This document shows, in pieces, positions 9,754 through 17,879 of a DNA stretch of 64,000 bases. How positions within the stretch are numbered: the first letter of the stretch is position 1; each line of letters starts with the position of its first letter. The DNA lies in the NCBI GenBank assembly GCA_005879315.1, contig VBLC01000071.1, positions 22,024 through 86,023 on the forward strand, read 5' to 3'. This stretch comes from Deltaproteobacteria bacterium (lineage in GTDB: Bacteria > Myxococcota > Myxococcia > Myxococcales > 40CM-4-68-19). The translations under genes were made by a program, and so were the position numbers. The notes beneath the pieces are model-generated. The model was not told where the DNA came from, searched no databases, and was given only the letters and a program-made list of their open reading frames with translations.

Positions 9754-10572
9754 CTATTTCGGCCCTTTCCCCGCCTTGCGGCACTCGGCCGACTTCTCCC
9801 GCGCGATCTTGGCGGCGGGAGAGGCGCGATGGCTCTGCGCCACCTCCTCGTAGAAGAGCTCGGCGTTCTTGCAGTCGCCCTGCGCCTGGAAGCACATGCC
9901 GATCTTGACGAGCGCGTCGGGCACCTTGTCCGAGCTCTTGTGCTCCTTGATCACCTTCTGGAACTCGACGATGGCGTCGTTCCAGCGCTTCTCCGCGTAG
10001 TAAGTCTCCGCCAGCCAGTACTGCGCATTCGCGGAAAGCTCGTCCTTGGGATGGCGGGCGAGGAAATCCTGCAGGAGCTCTCGCGCCCGCTGCATCTGCC
10101 CCTGGTCGAGCTTCTGCCGGGCGAGGTTGTAGATCCCCATCCGATCGGTCGGATGCTCCGCCCGGTCGAGCTCCTTCTGCCGCTGCGCCACGAACTGGTT
10201 GACGGCGTCGAGCCCTTTCTGCTGATCGGCCTGCGTCTTCTCGATGGCGTCCAGCCTGTGCTGGATCACCTCCAGCGTTCCGCGCAGCGAGGCGATCTCG
10301 TTCTGCGCTTTCTCCAGATCGACGGCCAGGTCCGCTCCGCTCTTGCGCGCCGCGCGGCCGAGCTGGTCGAGCGCGTCCTGCAGCGCCTTGGCGCGCGCGG
10401 CAGTCTCGTTGGCCATCTTCTGCCGCTCGGCGGCGGCGGTCTCCTGCTCCTTCTTCACCTCCGTCTTCACCGAATCGATGTCGGCGCGCATCTGCTCGCC
10501 CTGCGTGGCGCTGGTCCAGAGAAAGCAGCCGCTGCAGGAGAAGAGGAGAAGGAGGAGGGCGCGCTTCATCAT
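9754..10572 (-). CDS. cpoB: CpoB/YbgF-like Tol-Pal coordinator with coiled coil and TPRs
   Basis: 272 residues. An N-terminal signal with a lipobox-like end (LLLLFSCSGC) is followed by a long coiled coil (about 25-120, KTEVKKEQETAAAERQKMA onward). The C-terminal TPR block (about 150-272) has the YbgF signature (YNLARQKLDQGQMQRARELL, AQYWLAETYYAEKRWNDAI). In Gram-negative bacteria CpoB links the Tol-Pal machine to peptidoglycan synthesis during constriction. The gene starts in the ATGATGA overlap with the pal stop, and a class A PBP gene lies divergently beyond pal, which fits that role. Whether it is lipidated or secreted is uncertain. Confidence 0.88.
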   Translation of the reverse strand: MMKRALLLLLFSCSGCFLWTSATQGEQMRADIDSVKTEVKKEQETAAAERQKMANETAARAKALQDALDQLGRAARKSGADLAVDLEKAQNEIASLRGTLEVIQHRLDAIEKTQADQQKGLDAVNQFVAQRQKELDRAEHPTDRMGIYNLARQKLDQGQMQRARELLQDFLARHPKDELSANAQYWLAETYYAEKRWNDAIVEFQKVIKEHKSSDKVPDALVKIGMCFQAQGDCKNAELFYEEVAQSHRASPAAKIAREKSAECRKAGKGPK

Positions 10573-11348
10573 TGCTCCACCGCGATCTCGACGCGCCGGT
10601 TCTTCGCCCAGGCCGCCTCGCCGTGGCCGGGATCGGCCGGCCGCTCCTTCCCGTAGGAGATCGCCTTGATCTTCGCCGCGTCGGCGCCGAGCCCCACCAG
10701 ATAGCGCCTGACGACTTGCGCGCGCCGCATCCCCAGCGCGACATTGTATTCGGTCGTGCCGCGCTCGTCGCAGTGGCCGGCGAGAGTCGCGCGGCGGAAG
10801 GTCGCGCGCTGCAGGCACTGCCCGTCCTCGTCGAGCGCCTTGCGCGCATCGGGCGTGAGATTGGAGTCGTCGAAGCCGAAATAGACGGCGCGCAGCCGGC
10901 AGTCGCCGAGGCGATCGGTCTTGCCGGCGAGCGTCTCGCCTCTGCAGACGCGGTCGACGCACGCCCTGCCCTGGCCGCAGTCGGCGTCGGTGAGGCACGC
11001 CTCCTCGGCCGTGCAGCGGCCGCCGATGCATTTCTTGCCGGCGCCGCAGTCTTGCGCCGCGGTCGCTTCGCTGCATTCGGGGACGCACTTTTCCTGCGCG
11101 CACTTCTGTCCCGCGGGGCAGTCCTTGGCCGACGCGCATTGCGGCCGCGCGGTGCAGATCGCGTCGCGGCAGACGGGCTTGTCGGGATGCGAGGCGCAGT
11201 TGGCGTCGTCGCGGCACTCCTTGCAGAAGCCGCTACTGCAGACCTGGCCGTGCGCGGCGCAGTCCTCGTCGACCTTGCACTCCGGGTAGGTGACCCTGCC
11301 AGGACAGCCGCCGAGGACGAGAGCGAAGAGCAGGAGCAGGCGTCGCAT
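10569..11348 (-). CDS. pal: Pal-like peptidoglycan-associated lipoprotein with five 4-Cys repeats
   Basis: 259 residues from the ATG at 11348; an upstream in-frame ATG at 11402 would bury the signal peptide. The lipoprotein signal is MRRLLLLFALVLGGC, giving lipidated Cys15. Between the anchor and the C-terminal OmpA/Pal domain sit five repeats of about 22 residues with the pattern C-x4..9-C-x5..8-C-x4-C (for example ECKVDEDCAAHGQVCSSGFC), resembling Dickkopf/EB-type disulfide knots. The OmpA domain has the peptidoglycan-binding core GHCDERGTTEYNVALGMRRA and ends RRVEIAVEQ. Standard Pal lacks the Cys-rich stalk. It couples the outer membrane to the wall and is co-translated with cpoB. Confidence 0.88.
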   Translation of the reverse strand: MRRLLLLFALVLGGCPGRVTYPECKVDEDCAAHGQVCSSGFCKECRDDANCASHPDKPVCRDAICTARPQCASAKDCPAGQKCAQEKCVPECSEATAAQDCGAGKKCIGGRCTAEEACLTDADCGQGRACVDRVCRGETLAGKTDRLGDCRLRAVYFGFDDSNLTPDARKALDEDGQCLQRATFRRATLAGHCDERGTTEYNVALGMRRAQVVRRYLVGLGADAAKIKAISYGKERPADPGHGEAAWAKNRRVEIAVEQ

Positions 11349-11442
11349 GTGCGCGCCCACGTAACCGCGCGGCGCAAGCGTGTCAAGGAGCGGCTTCGGC
11401 ATGGACCTTGGGACTGCTCTGTTGCATCCTCAGGACACCTCG

Positions 11443-14376
11443 ATGCCCAAGGCACCCGACGATACCGGGTCGACGGTCGTCATGGACGACGCCGCCGAAA
11501 CGCCTCCGGACTCGACGCCCGACGACGTGCCGGGCTCGACGGCCTTCGTGCGAGTGCAGCTGCCCGGCGACCCGTTGCCGCCACCCGCGAAGAGGCCCGT
11601 CGCGCCGCCGCCGGAGGAGAAGCGAGGCCGGCGCGGCGCCTGGTGGAACGAGGAGCACCCGAAGATTCCCGACGAGCCTTCCCCGGACGATGCTCCAGGG
11701 GCGACCGCCTTCGTTCGCGTGGAGAAGCCGAAGCCCGCGCCGCCGCCGCCGACCGAGGCGGAGCCGGAGGTCGAGCCGTACCGGCCCGTTCCCGCCGACG
11801 ACTACGCCGGACACGTTCCCGCGGGCGAGCCGAAGTGGAAGACGAGGCTGCGGCGAACGGGAACCCTCGCCGCCGTCTTCTTCGTCTTCGCGGTCCTCTG
11901 CGCCCTCGGCGGGTACGTCTACATCTCGAGGGAGATCCCGACCTTCGATTCGATCAAGGACTACCACCCCATCGTCTCCTCGAAAGTGATCGCCTCCGAC
12001 GGAACCGTGCTGGGCCAGTTCTACCGGGAGCGCCGCACGGTGGTGAAGATGGACCGCATCCCCCGCGTGCTGGTGCAGGCGGTGGTGAGCGCCGAGGACA
12101 AGGATTTCTACAAGCACCCTGGCTTCAACCTGGCTGCGCTCGTGCGCGCGCTCGCCGTCGACGCGCTCTCCGGAAGAAAGCGGCTCGGCGCATCGACGAT
12201 CACCCAGCAGGTGGTGAAGAACTTCTTCCTCTCCAGCGAGAAGAAGTGGAAGCGCAAGCTCAAGGAAGTGATGCTCGCGCTCCGCCTCGAGCGCAATCTT
12301 TCCAAAGACGACATCCTTTTTTTGTATTTGAACCAGATCAATTTCGGCAAAGCCCATTACGGAGTCGAGGAAGCTTCCCTCTACTATTTCAACAAGCACG
12401 TGGAGGAGATCGATCTGGGCGAGGCGGCGATCCTGGCCGGGCTGCCGCAGAATCCTGCGCGCATCAATCCCCGGCGCCATCCCGATCGGGCCAAGGCGCG
12501 GCAGCGCTACGTGCTCTCGCGCATGCTCGCCAACAAATACATCACCGACGAGGACTACCGGCGGGAGATGGAGAAGCCCATCGTGCTGCCGCCGCCTCCG
12601 CCCGAGCCGCCCGGCGCGTGGTACCTCGACGAAGTCCGCCGCCAGCTGGTGGCGCAGTTCGGCGAGGCGCCCGTCGAGACCTCGGGGATGACGGTCGAAG
12701 TGGCGATGGACCCGCGGCTGCAGGCCGCCGCCGAGCAGGCGCTGCAGGAAGGCCTGCGGATGATCGACAAGCGGCAGGGCTGGCGCGGACCGGAGGTCAA
12801 GCTCGACCCGGATCGGCTCGACGCCTATCGCAGCGCGCTCGGCCGCAAGCTCGCCTCGGTCGCGCAGACCAGCGACCAGGTCTGGGTCGCCGACCTCGAG
12901 GGCATCCACGCAGCCGCCGTGCGCAAGCTGACCGGCAAGAAGCTGGCGAAGAAACGCGACGACTCCGACGAGAGCGATGCCGCCGAGGAAATCCCTGCAG
13001 GCAGCGCCGCGCCGGATGCCGTCGCGCGCACCGCCAAGCCCCGGCCGCTCGTGCAAGACGAGATCTATTCGGGCATCGTCACGCAGGTCTTGCGCAGCGA
13101 CGCGGTGGTCGAGCTCGCCCCCGGCATCGCCGGCAGCGTGCCCTTCTCGACGATGGCCTGGGCGCGTCCCTTCAAGCCCGAGCGAGCGACTCCCTCGCCG
13201 CGCTCGCCGGCCGATGTCCTCTCGGTGGGCGACGTCGTTCCGGTGCGCGTGCTCAAGCTGCAGAGCGAGCGCGACCGGGCCGGCAGGATGCGGGCGGCGC
13301 GGCTCGAGCTCGCGCTGGAGCAGACGCCCAAAGTAGCGGGCGCCTTCGTCGGCATGGATCTCAAGTCCCGCGGCGTCCTGGCGCTGGTGGGCGGATACGA
13401 CATGGCGCTGTCGTCTTTCAACCGCGCGACGCAAGCCAGGCGGCAGCCGGGCTCGTCGTTCAAGCCCTTCCTCTACGCGGCGGCGCTCGACAGCGGCAAG
13501 TACACGCCGACGACGCGCATGGACGACTCGCCCGAGGTCATCACCGATCCGTGGACGGGGAAGGCGTGGAAGCCGCAGAACTTCGAGAAGGACGAATTCG
13601 CCGGATCGATCACGCTGCGCAAGGCGCTGGCCGAATCGAAGAACACGGTGGCGGTCAAGCTCCTCATCGATCTCGGCCTCGACAAGGTCCGCTCCATGGC
13701 GCGCGCAGCGGGGATCGAGAGCGAGATCCCGCAGAGTTATACGGCGGCGCTCGGTACGGGCGAGGTCGGCGTCCTCGAGGAGATCAACGCCTTCGCCACT
13801 CTCGCCTCGGAGGGAAAGCGCGCCGCTCCGGCGCTGATCCGCAAGGTGCTCTCTCGCGATGGCGCCGTGATCTTCGCGCCGCCGGGCAATTTCGAGCAGA
13901 CCCTCAAGCCGGAGACGGCGTATCTCACCGCCGACCTGATGCGCTCGGTGATCGAGGACCCGTCGGGCACGGCGCACTCGCTCATCGCGCTGGAGCGTCC
14001 CATCGCCGGCAAGACCGGGACGGCGAGCGAGCATCGCGATGCCTGGTTCATCGGCTTCACTCCTTCGCTGCTCGCGGGAGGATGGGTGGGCTTCGACACG
14101 CACGAGATGCTCGGCCCGCTCGAGACGGGCGGCCACGCCGCCGGCCCCATCTGGCTGATGTGGATGCGAACGGCGCTCGCCGGACAGCCGCGCGAGGAGT
14201 GGCCCGAGCCGCCGCCGGGCGTGACGATGGTGCGGGTCAACCGCAACACCGGCCTCTTGGCGCGCGAGAACGATCCCTTTTCCGTGCGCGAAGTCTTCAT
14301 GGCCGGGACCGAGCCGACGCAGGCCTCGGAAGAGCAGCACCCTGGGCAGGAAGACTGGTATCAGGCTCCTAAATGA
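11443..14376 (+). CDS. mrcA: Class A penicillin-binding protein 1A (glycosyltransferase plus transpeptidase) with long cytoplasmic tail
   Basis: 977 residues from the ATG at 11443 (AGGA seven bases upstream); the ATG at 11401 with AAGGAG is an alternative. A ~140-residue Pro-rich cytoplasmic tail contains a duplicated motif, DDVPGSTAFVRV and DDAPGATAFVRV. It is followed by one transmembrane helix (FFVFAVLCALGGYVYI) and the GT51 domain (EDKDFYKHPGFN with its catalytic Glu, STITQQVVKN, FLYLNQINFG). Next come an OB/S1-like insertion (YSGIVTQVLRSDAVVELAPG) and the transpeptidase with SSFK (PGSSFKPF), SKN and KTGT motifs. It polymerises and cross-links peptidoglycan. Divergent from pal-cpoB, consistent with an envelope-growth locus. 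Confidence 0.93.
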   Translation: MPKAPDDTGSTVVMDDAAETPPDSTPDDVPGSTAFVRVQLPGDPLPPPAKRPVAPPPEEKRGRRGAWWNEEHPKIPDEPSPDDAPGATAFVRVEKPKPAPPPPTEAEPEVEPYRPVPADDYAGHVPAGEPKWKTRLRRTGTLAAVFFVFAVLCALGGYVYISREIPTFDSIKDYHPIVSSKVIASDGTVLGQFYRERRTVVKMDRIPRVLVQAVVSAEDKDFYKHPGFNLAALVRALAVDALSGRKRLGASTITQQVVKNFFLSSEKKWKRKLKEVMLALRLERNLSKDDILFLYLNQINFGKAHYGVEEASLYYFNKHVEEIDLGEAAILAGLPQNPARINPRRHPDRAKARQRYVLSRMLANKYITDEDYRREMEKPIVLPPPPPEPPGAWYLDEVRRQLVAQFGEAPVETSGMTVEVAMDPRLQAAAEQALQEGLRMIDKRQGWRGPEVKLDPDRLDAYRSALGRKLASVAQTSDQVWVADLEGIHAAAVRKLTGKKLAKKRDDSDESDAAEEIPAGSAAPDAVARTAKPRPLVQDEIYSGIVTQVLRSDAVVELAPGIAGSVPFSTMAWARPFKPERATPSPRSPADVLSVGDVVPVRVLKLQSERDRAGRMRAARLELALEQTPKVAGAFVGMDLKSRGVLALVGGYDMALSSFNRATQARRQPGSSFKPFLYAAALDSGKYTPTTRMDDSPEVITDPWTGKAWKPQNFEKDEFAGSITLRKALAESKNTVAVKLLIDLGLDKVRSMARAAGIESEIPQSYTAALGTGEVGVLEEINAFATLASEGKRAAPALIRKVLSRDGAVIFAPPGNFEQTLKPETAYLTADLMRSVIEDPSGTAHSLIALERPIAGKTGTASEHRDAWFIGFTPSLLAGGWVGFDTHEMLGPLETGGHAAGPIWLMWMRTALAGQPREEWPEPPPGVTMVRVNRNTGLLARENDPFSVREVFMAGTEPTQASEEQHPGQEDWYQAPK

Positions 14377-14380
14377 GGCC

Positions 14381-15805
14381 TCAGCGGATCGCGCTCGCCT
14401 TGATCGCTGCCTTCCCTTCCTTTTCGTAGACGACGAAGCGCACGCCTTTGGCGCTGTGCTTGGCGATCAAGTCCTCGCGGTTCTTGCGCAGCTTGGCGGC
14501 GAACTTCTCGAAGCTGATCCGGTCGACCGGCTCGCCCAGCCGCGCCTTCATCTCGCGGAACTTCTCGAACGTGTCCCGCCAGTGCTCCTCGTCGGGATCG
14601 GCGGGCGGCCCCTCCGGCGCGGGCGCCGCCTCCTTTGACCGCGTCTCGTTGGCCTGCTCCTCGGCGATTTGAGTTGGAGTGGGCGTGAAAGGATCGGCGC
14701 TCCACATCGGGTGCTGCGAGACAGAGCGCGCGGCGACCGCCGGCGGCACGTCGGGGTCGAGCGACTCGGCGCGTGGCTCTTGGTCTGGAACTGGCCGCGG
14801 TGGCGCTTCTTCCGCGGCGGGCGGAGCGCTCCAAGGCAGCTCCCCAGACGATGGTTCCGCCGGCGGCGGCGGTGCAGCCGCGCTCTCCGGCTGTTCCTCA
14901 GGCAGCTGCACTTCGCGCGGCGGCGGCTGTGCCGAGCCCGAGAACAATCCCCAGATGAATGCGAAGAGGATGAAGATCGCCAGGCCCACCAGGTAGAAAG
15001 CCTGGTAGCGCGCCAGCCAGGTCAGATACGGCGAGGCCGGCACCGTCAGCGCCGCCTGCACTCCCGAGTCGAGCGCCACCAGCGCGCCCCGCACGGCGTA
15101 ACGGGAAGCAGCGAGCGGCAGCTTCCCCGAAAGCGCGCTGCCCACGCCGGGGAGGATGACCGGCAGCACGCCGTACCCGGGCGAAGGCGCCGCCGCCCAG
15201 CGCGCCACCTGCGCGCGCGCATCGCCTTGCGGCAGCGAGCTCGCCACCACTTTGCCGTTGAGCAGCAGCGTCACGTCGGCGTCTACCTGGCTCTTGAGCT
15301 GCGCGGCCAGCCGATCGTCGACCAGCGTCCCGACCAGCACCGCCGCGGCGTTGCCGGGAACGCGCGCGGCCGAGACACGCCAGAGGCCACCCTCCCAGGA
15401 GGCGAAGGCAGGCGCGGGACGTCCCTCGAGCGGCGCCCTGCCCAAAGGAAGCTTGCCGGCGTCGTCGACCTGCTGCGCCGGCCGGGCGCGCCGCGAGACG
15501 ATCGCGCCCTGCCCGATCTCCACCGCGAGCAGATCCGGCTCGGGCGTCAGCGCCGCGGCCGCCGCACGCAGCGTGCGCTCGTCGGGCCGGGAGGCTTCGA
15601 TCAGCTCCGGCAAGGTGGCCACCGCGCGCGGCGAGAGGCGCGCGTCGAGCAGATCGACTTGCGCCCGCAGCGCGCTGCCGGCGAGAGCCAGCCGCGCGCG
15701 CACGGTGTCTTCGCCCGTCTGCGCGATGCGCAGCGAGACGAGCGCGAGATTGACGGCGAAGACCAGCGCCACCAACCCAGCAAAGATCCAGAACCGAGTC
15801 CTCAT
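14381..15805 (-). CDS. MXAN_5187-family membrane protein with periplasmic sensor-like domain
   Basis: 474 residues from the ATG at 15805. Layout: N-terminal membrane helix (FWIFAGLVALVFAVNLALV), a ~230-residue extracytoplasmic domain that looks Cache-like (paired alpha-beta halves, VDADVTLLLNGKVVASSLP), and a second membrane helix (FYLVGLAIFILFAFIWGLF). A ~110-residue acidic Pro-rich linker leads to the C-terminal MXAN_5187_C domain (FEKFREMKARLGEP, FEKFAAKLRKNREDL, GVRFVVYEKEGKAAIKA). This C-terminal domain is, to my knowledge, restricted to myxobacteria and relatives and has no assigned activity. I infer a sensor or scaffold that passes an outside signal to a cytoplasmic partner. Its stop lies five bp from the convergent PBP stop. 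Confidence 0.8.
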   Translation of the reverse strand: MRTRFWIFAGLVALVFAVNLALVSLRIAQTGEDTVRARLALAGSALRAQVDLLDARLSPRAVATLPELIEASRPDERTLRAAAAALTPEPDLLAVEIGQGAIVSRRARPAQQVDDAGKLPLGRAPLEGRPAPAFASWEGGLWRVSAARVPGNAAAVLVGTLVDDRLAAQLKSQVDADVTLLLNGKVVASSLPQGDARAQVARWAAAPSPGYGVLPVILPGVGSALSGKLPLAASRYAVRGALVALDSGVQAALTVPASPYLTWLARYQAFYLVGLAIFILFAFIWGLFSGSAQPPPREVQLPEEQPESAAAPPPPAEPSSGELPWSAPPAAEEAPPRPVPDQEPRAESLDPDVPPAVAARSVSQHPMWSADPFTPTPTQIAEEQANETRSKEAAPAPEGPPADPDEEHWRDTFEKFREMKARLGEPVDRISFEKFAAKLRKNREDLIAKHSAKGVRFVVYEKEGKAAIKASAIR

Positions 15806-15852
15806 GATTTCAGAGCTACCGCCAGAATGGGGCGGGGTCAAACAAGCAGGCG

Positions 15853-15873
15853 TCAGACCTCAGACCTCAGACC
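15853..15873. repeat. Three tandem copies of TCAGACC at the truD stop
   Basis: TCAGACC at 15853-15859, 15860-15866 and 15867-15873, followed by a partial TCAGG. The third copy contains the truD stop codon (TCA on the plus strand at 15867), so expansion or loss of units would change only the 3' untranslated part. Probably slippage-generated. Confidence 0.7.
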
Positions 15874-16925
15874 TCAGGCTCGTCCGCAAGCCCGGATTTC
15901 ATCACTTCCCTCAGGACCGACAGCGCGTAGCTGCCCTTCGGCAGCGAGAACGCGAGCAAGAGACCACCGTCGGCAGGCTCGACCGTCAGCCCCTCGACAG
16001 GGATGCGATACGGCCGCCGCGCGCCCTTCATCTCCTCGCCGCCGGCGGAGAAGGAGCGCACGTCGATCTGCGCTTCGGCCAGCACTTCTTCCTCGCGGCG
16101 CATCGCTTCGCCGCGCGCGGCGAAGAGGGAATGTCCGGGCATGGGTCCCGCGGGATCGACTTCGCCTGACGCGACGCGCGGCGCATCGGCGGCGGGGTCC
16201 TCGCAGATGAAGAGCCCGCCACTCTCGCGCTTGCGCAGCACGTCTCCCTCGATGGCCTTGGCGAGACATCCGCCGCGGATGCGCCCGGCCAGGCAGCGGT
16301 TGAAGAGCTCCGACTGCAGCGCCGAGAGCGCCAGCCGCCGGAGGAATCGATCGGACAGCTTCGTTTCGCGGAGGAGGATGCTGCGGCCGAGCGCCGCGTT
16401 GTCGCCGCGCTTGCCGAAGCGCTGCGGGCCGAAGAGGTTCGCCACACCTTGCTCCTCGATCGAGGCGGCGATCTTCCCTGCCCGCGCCGGCGCATCGGGA
16501 ACGCAGCCTCGCAAGAGGATGCGGAACCGGTTCCCGCGCAGATGTCCGGGCCGCAGCTTGTTGAGATGGCGCTTCGCCTCGAGCACGCGAAATCCCGGCC
16601 CGGCGATCTGCAGCGCCTCGCTCGGTGGCGCTCGAGTGAGCACGCTGATGCGCTGGACCGCGACGGCTCGCTTGTCCTTGAGGCCGGCGCTGCCGGCGTC
16701 GCGCTCGCGCGCTCCCAGGGCGCGGGCGATCTCGCGCGCAACTTCCTGCGTCGTCCGGCCGCGCTTTTCCACCGTCAGGTAGAGGTGCTCGCCCTCGCCA
16801 CACGGCTCGTACAAAGGCAGCTCCTCGACGCGAAAATCATCCTCGCTGACGCGCACCGATCCGCCCGTTCCTGGCAGATCCGGCGTGAGCAGCGGAACCT
16901 CGCGGGGCGCGAGCGGGTCCGTCAG
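15867..16925 (-). CDS. truD: tRNA pseudouridine(13) synthase TruD
   Basis: About 352 residues. It converts U13 of tRNA(Glu) to pseudouridine. Hallmarks: the N-terminal PDLPGTGGSVRVSEDDFRVE segment, the catalytic Asp in AGLKDKRAVAVQ, HLRGNRFRILLRG and FGPQRFGKRGDN. The start is unclear. The family needs the LPGTGG segment, yet no ATG, GTG or TTG lies just before it. A CTG at 16925 overlaps the DUF4388 stop and would keep the whole domain, while a GTG at 16856 would cut off the conserved N-terminus. I use 16925 with low certainty in the start but high certainty in the product. Confidence 0.9.
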   Translation of the reverse strand: MTDPLAPREVPLLTPDLPGTGGSVRVSEDDFRVEELPLYEPCGEGEHLYLTVEKRGRTTQEVAREIARALGARERDAGSAGLKDKRAVAVQRISVLTRAPPSEALQIAGPGFRVLEAKRHLNKLRPGHLRGNRFRILLRGCVPDAPARAGKIAASIEEQGVANLFGPQRFGKRGDNAALGRSILLRETKLSDRFLRRLALSALQSELFNRCLAGRIRGGCLAKAIEGDVLRKRESGGLFICEDPAADAPRVASGEVDPAGPMPGHSLFAARGEAMRREEEVLAEAQIDVRSFSAGGEEMKGARRPYRIPVEGLTVEPADGGLLLAFSLPKGSYALSVLREVMKSGLADEPEV

Positions 16926-17797
16926 ATCTCCAGCTGCCCCGACTCGAGCAGCTTGAAGACGGCCTTGGTCACCTCGAACTCGCCGAGGGCGGTGACGGCC
17001 GCGAGCTCGGCGAGGGTGCGCTTGCCGTCGGCGAGCGCAACCAGCCGCTGCAGGCCAGCGTCGATCGCGCCCTTCTTGCCGGTGCGGCGCGGCTTCACGT
17101 CCGAGTCGGGCACGCGGGTGCGGTACAGCTCCATCTCGTCGAGGCGGCGAAGGCCGTCGAGCAGCATCGCCTGGGTGTCGAGCGCGAGCATGGCGGGCAG
17201 CTTGGTGCGGTCGAGCCCGCGGAGGAAGACGAAGGTGCCGGCGCGCGCGACCAACAGGCCGAGGAAGATCTCGACCACCTGGTAGCGCAGCCCGCGCCAG
17301 ACTTCGTCGGGCGCGAGCACGCCTTTGTCGACGAGAATCTGCCCGATGCGGCGGCGCTGGCCCTTCTCGCCCTGCTCGGCCAAGGCAGCCTCGACCCGGC
17401 CGCGATCGACCAGACCCATGTGGTGGAGCAATTCCCCCAGCCGTTCGGCGGGGCTGGTCGAGCAGGCCCAGGCGACGTTGCCGTCGATGAGCGCGAGGCC
17501 GCGCTCGATCCCATCGGAGCGGGCGAGGAGCACGCCGGTGCGGCGTCCCTGGTGGAGGAAGTTGAGCAGATCGCTCGGCTGCATCTCCGCCAGATCGCCG
17601 GCGAGCACCGCTCCTTTGGGATGGAGCTCGCTCAGGTCCTCCATCAGGCCATCGGGCCGTTCGCGCAGCGCGAGGAAAAGCTCGCCGGGCGCGTCCAGAA
17701 GCTTCCAGGCGCCCTTGTTGTGGGAAAGATGCTGGCGCGCGCTTTTGCTGGGCGCGGACGGCGAGCCCTTGGCGTCGATGATCAGATCGTCGTCCAC
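16922..17797 (-). CDS. DUF4388 domain protein
   Basis: 291 residues. The DUF4388 core is at about 60-150 (AVLAGDLAEMQPSDLLNFLHQGRRTGVLL, LALIDGNVAWACSTSPAERLGELL). A second region carries GspE_N/DUF4388-type helices (RIGQILVDKGVLAPDEVWRG), and a winged-helix-like end follows (LAELAAVTALGEFEVTKAVFKLLESGQLEI). DUF4388 proteins are abundant in myxobacteria and often sit with two-component or motility proteins; the activity is unknown. No signal peptide, so cytoplasmic. Its stop overlaps the start region of truD. Confidence 0.85.
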   Translation of the reverse strand: MDDDLIIDAKGSPSAPSKSARQHLSHNKGAWKLLDAPGELFLALRERPDGLMEDLSELHPKGAVLAGDLAEMQPSDLLNFLHQGRRTGVLLARSDGIERGLALIDGNVAWACSTSPAERLGELLHHMGLVDRGRVEAALAEQGEKGQRRRIGQILVDKGVLAPDEVWRGLRYQVVEIFLGLLVARAGTFVFLRGLDRTKLPAMLALDTQAMLLDGLRRLDEMELYRTRVPDSDVKPRRTGKKGAIDAGLQRLVALADGKRTLAELAAVTALGEFEVTKAVFKLLESGQLEI

Positions 17798-17879
17798 GGA
17801 AGTCCAGAATGCGCGAGACTCCGCCGAGACTCAAGTTTGCGTGAGTCTGGCGCCAGCGCCAGAGGGCCTGCGAGCGCCA

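Noticed and set aside
11383..14340. Minus-strand 985-codon frame opposite PBP1A
   Set aside because: PBP1A has all catalytic motifs on the plus strand; the antisense product has none.
17827..17848. AGACTCA...TGAGTCT hairpin in the DsbA-DUF4388 gap
   Set aside because: Seven-bp stem, no T-run, and same-strand genes on both sides; likely chance or a weak RNA structure.
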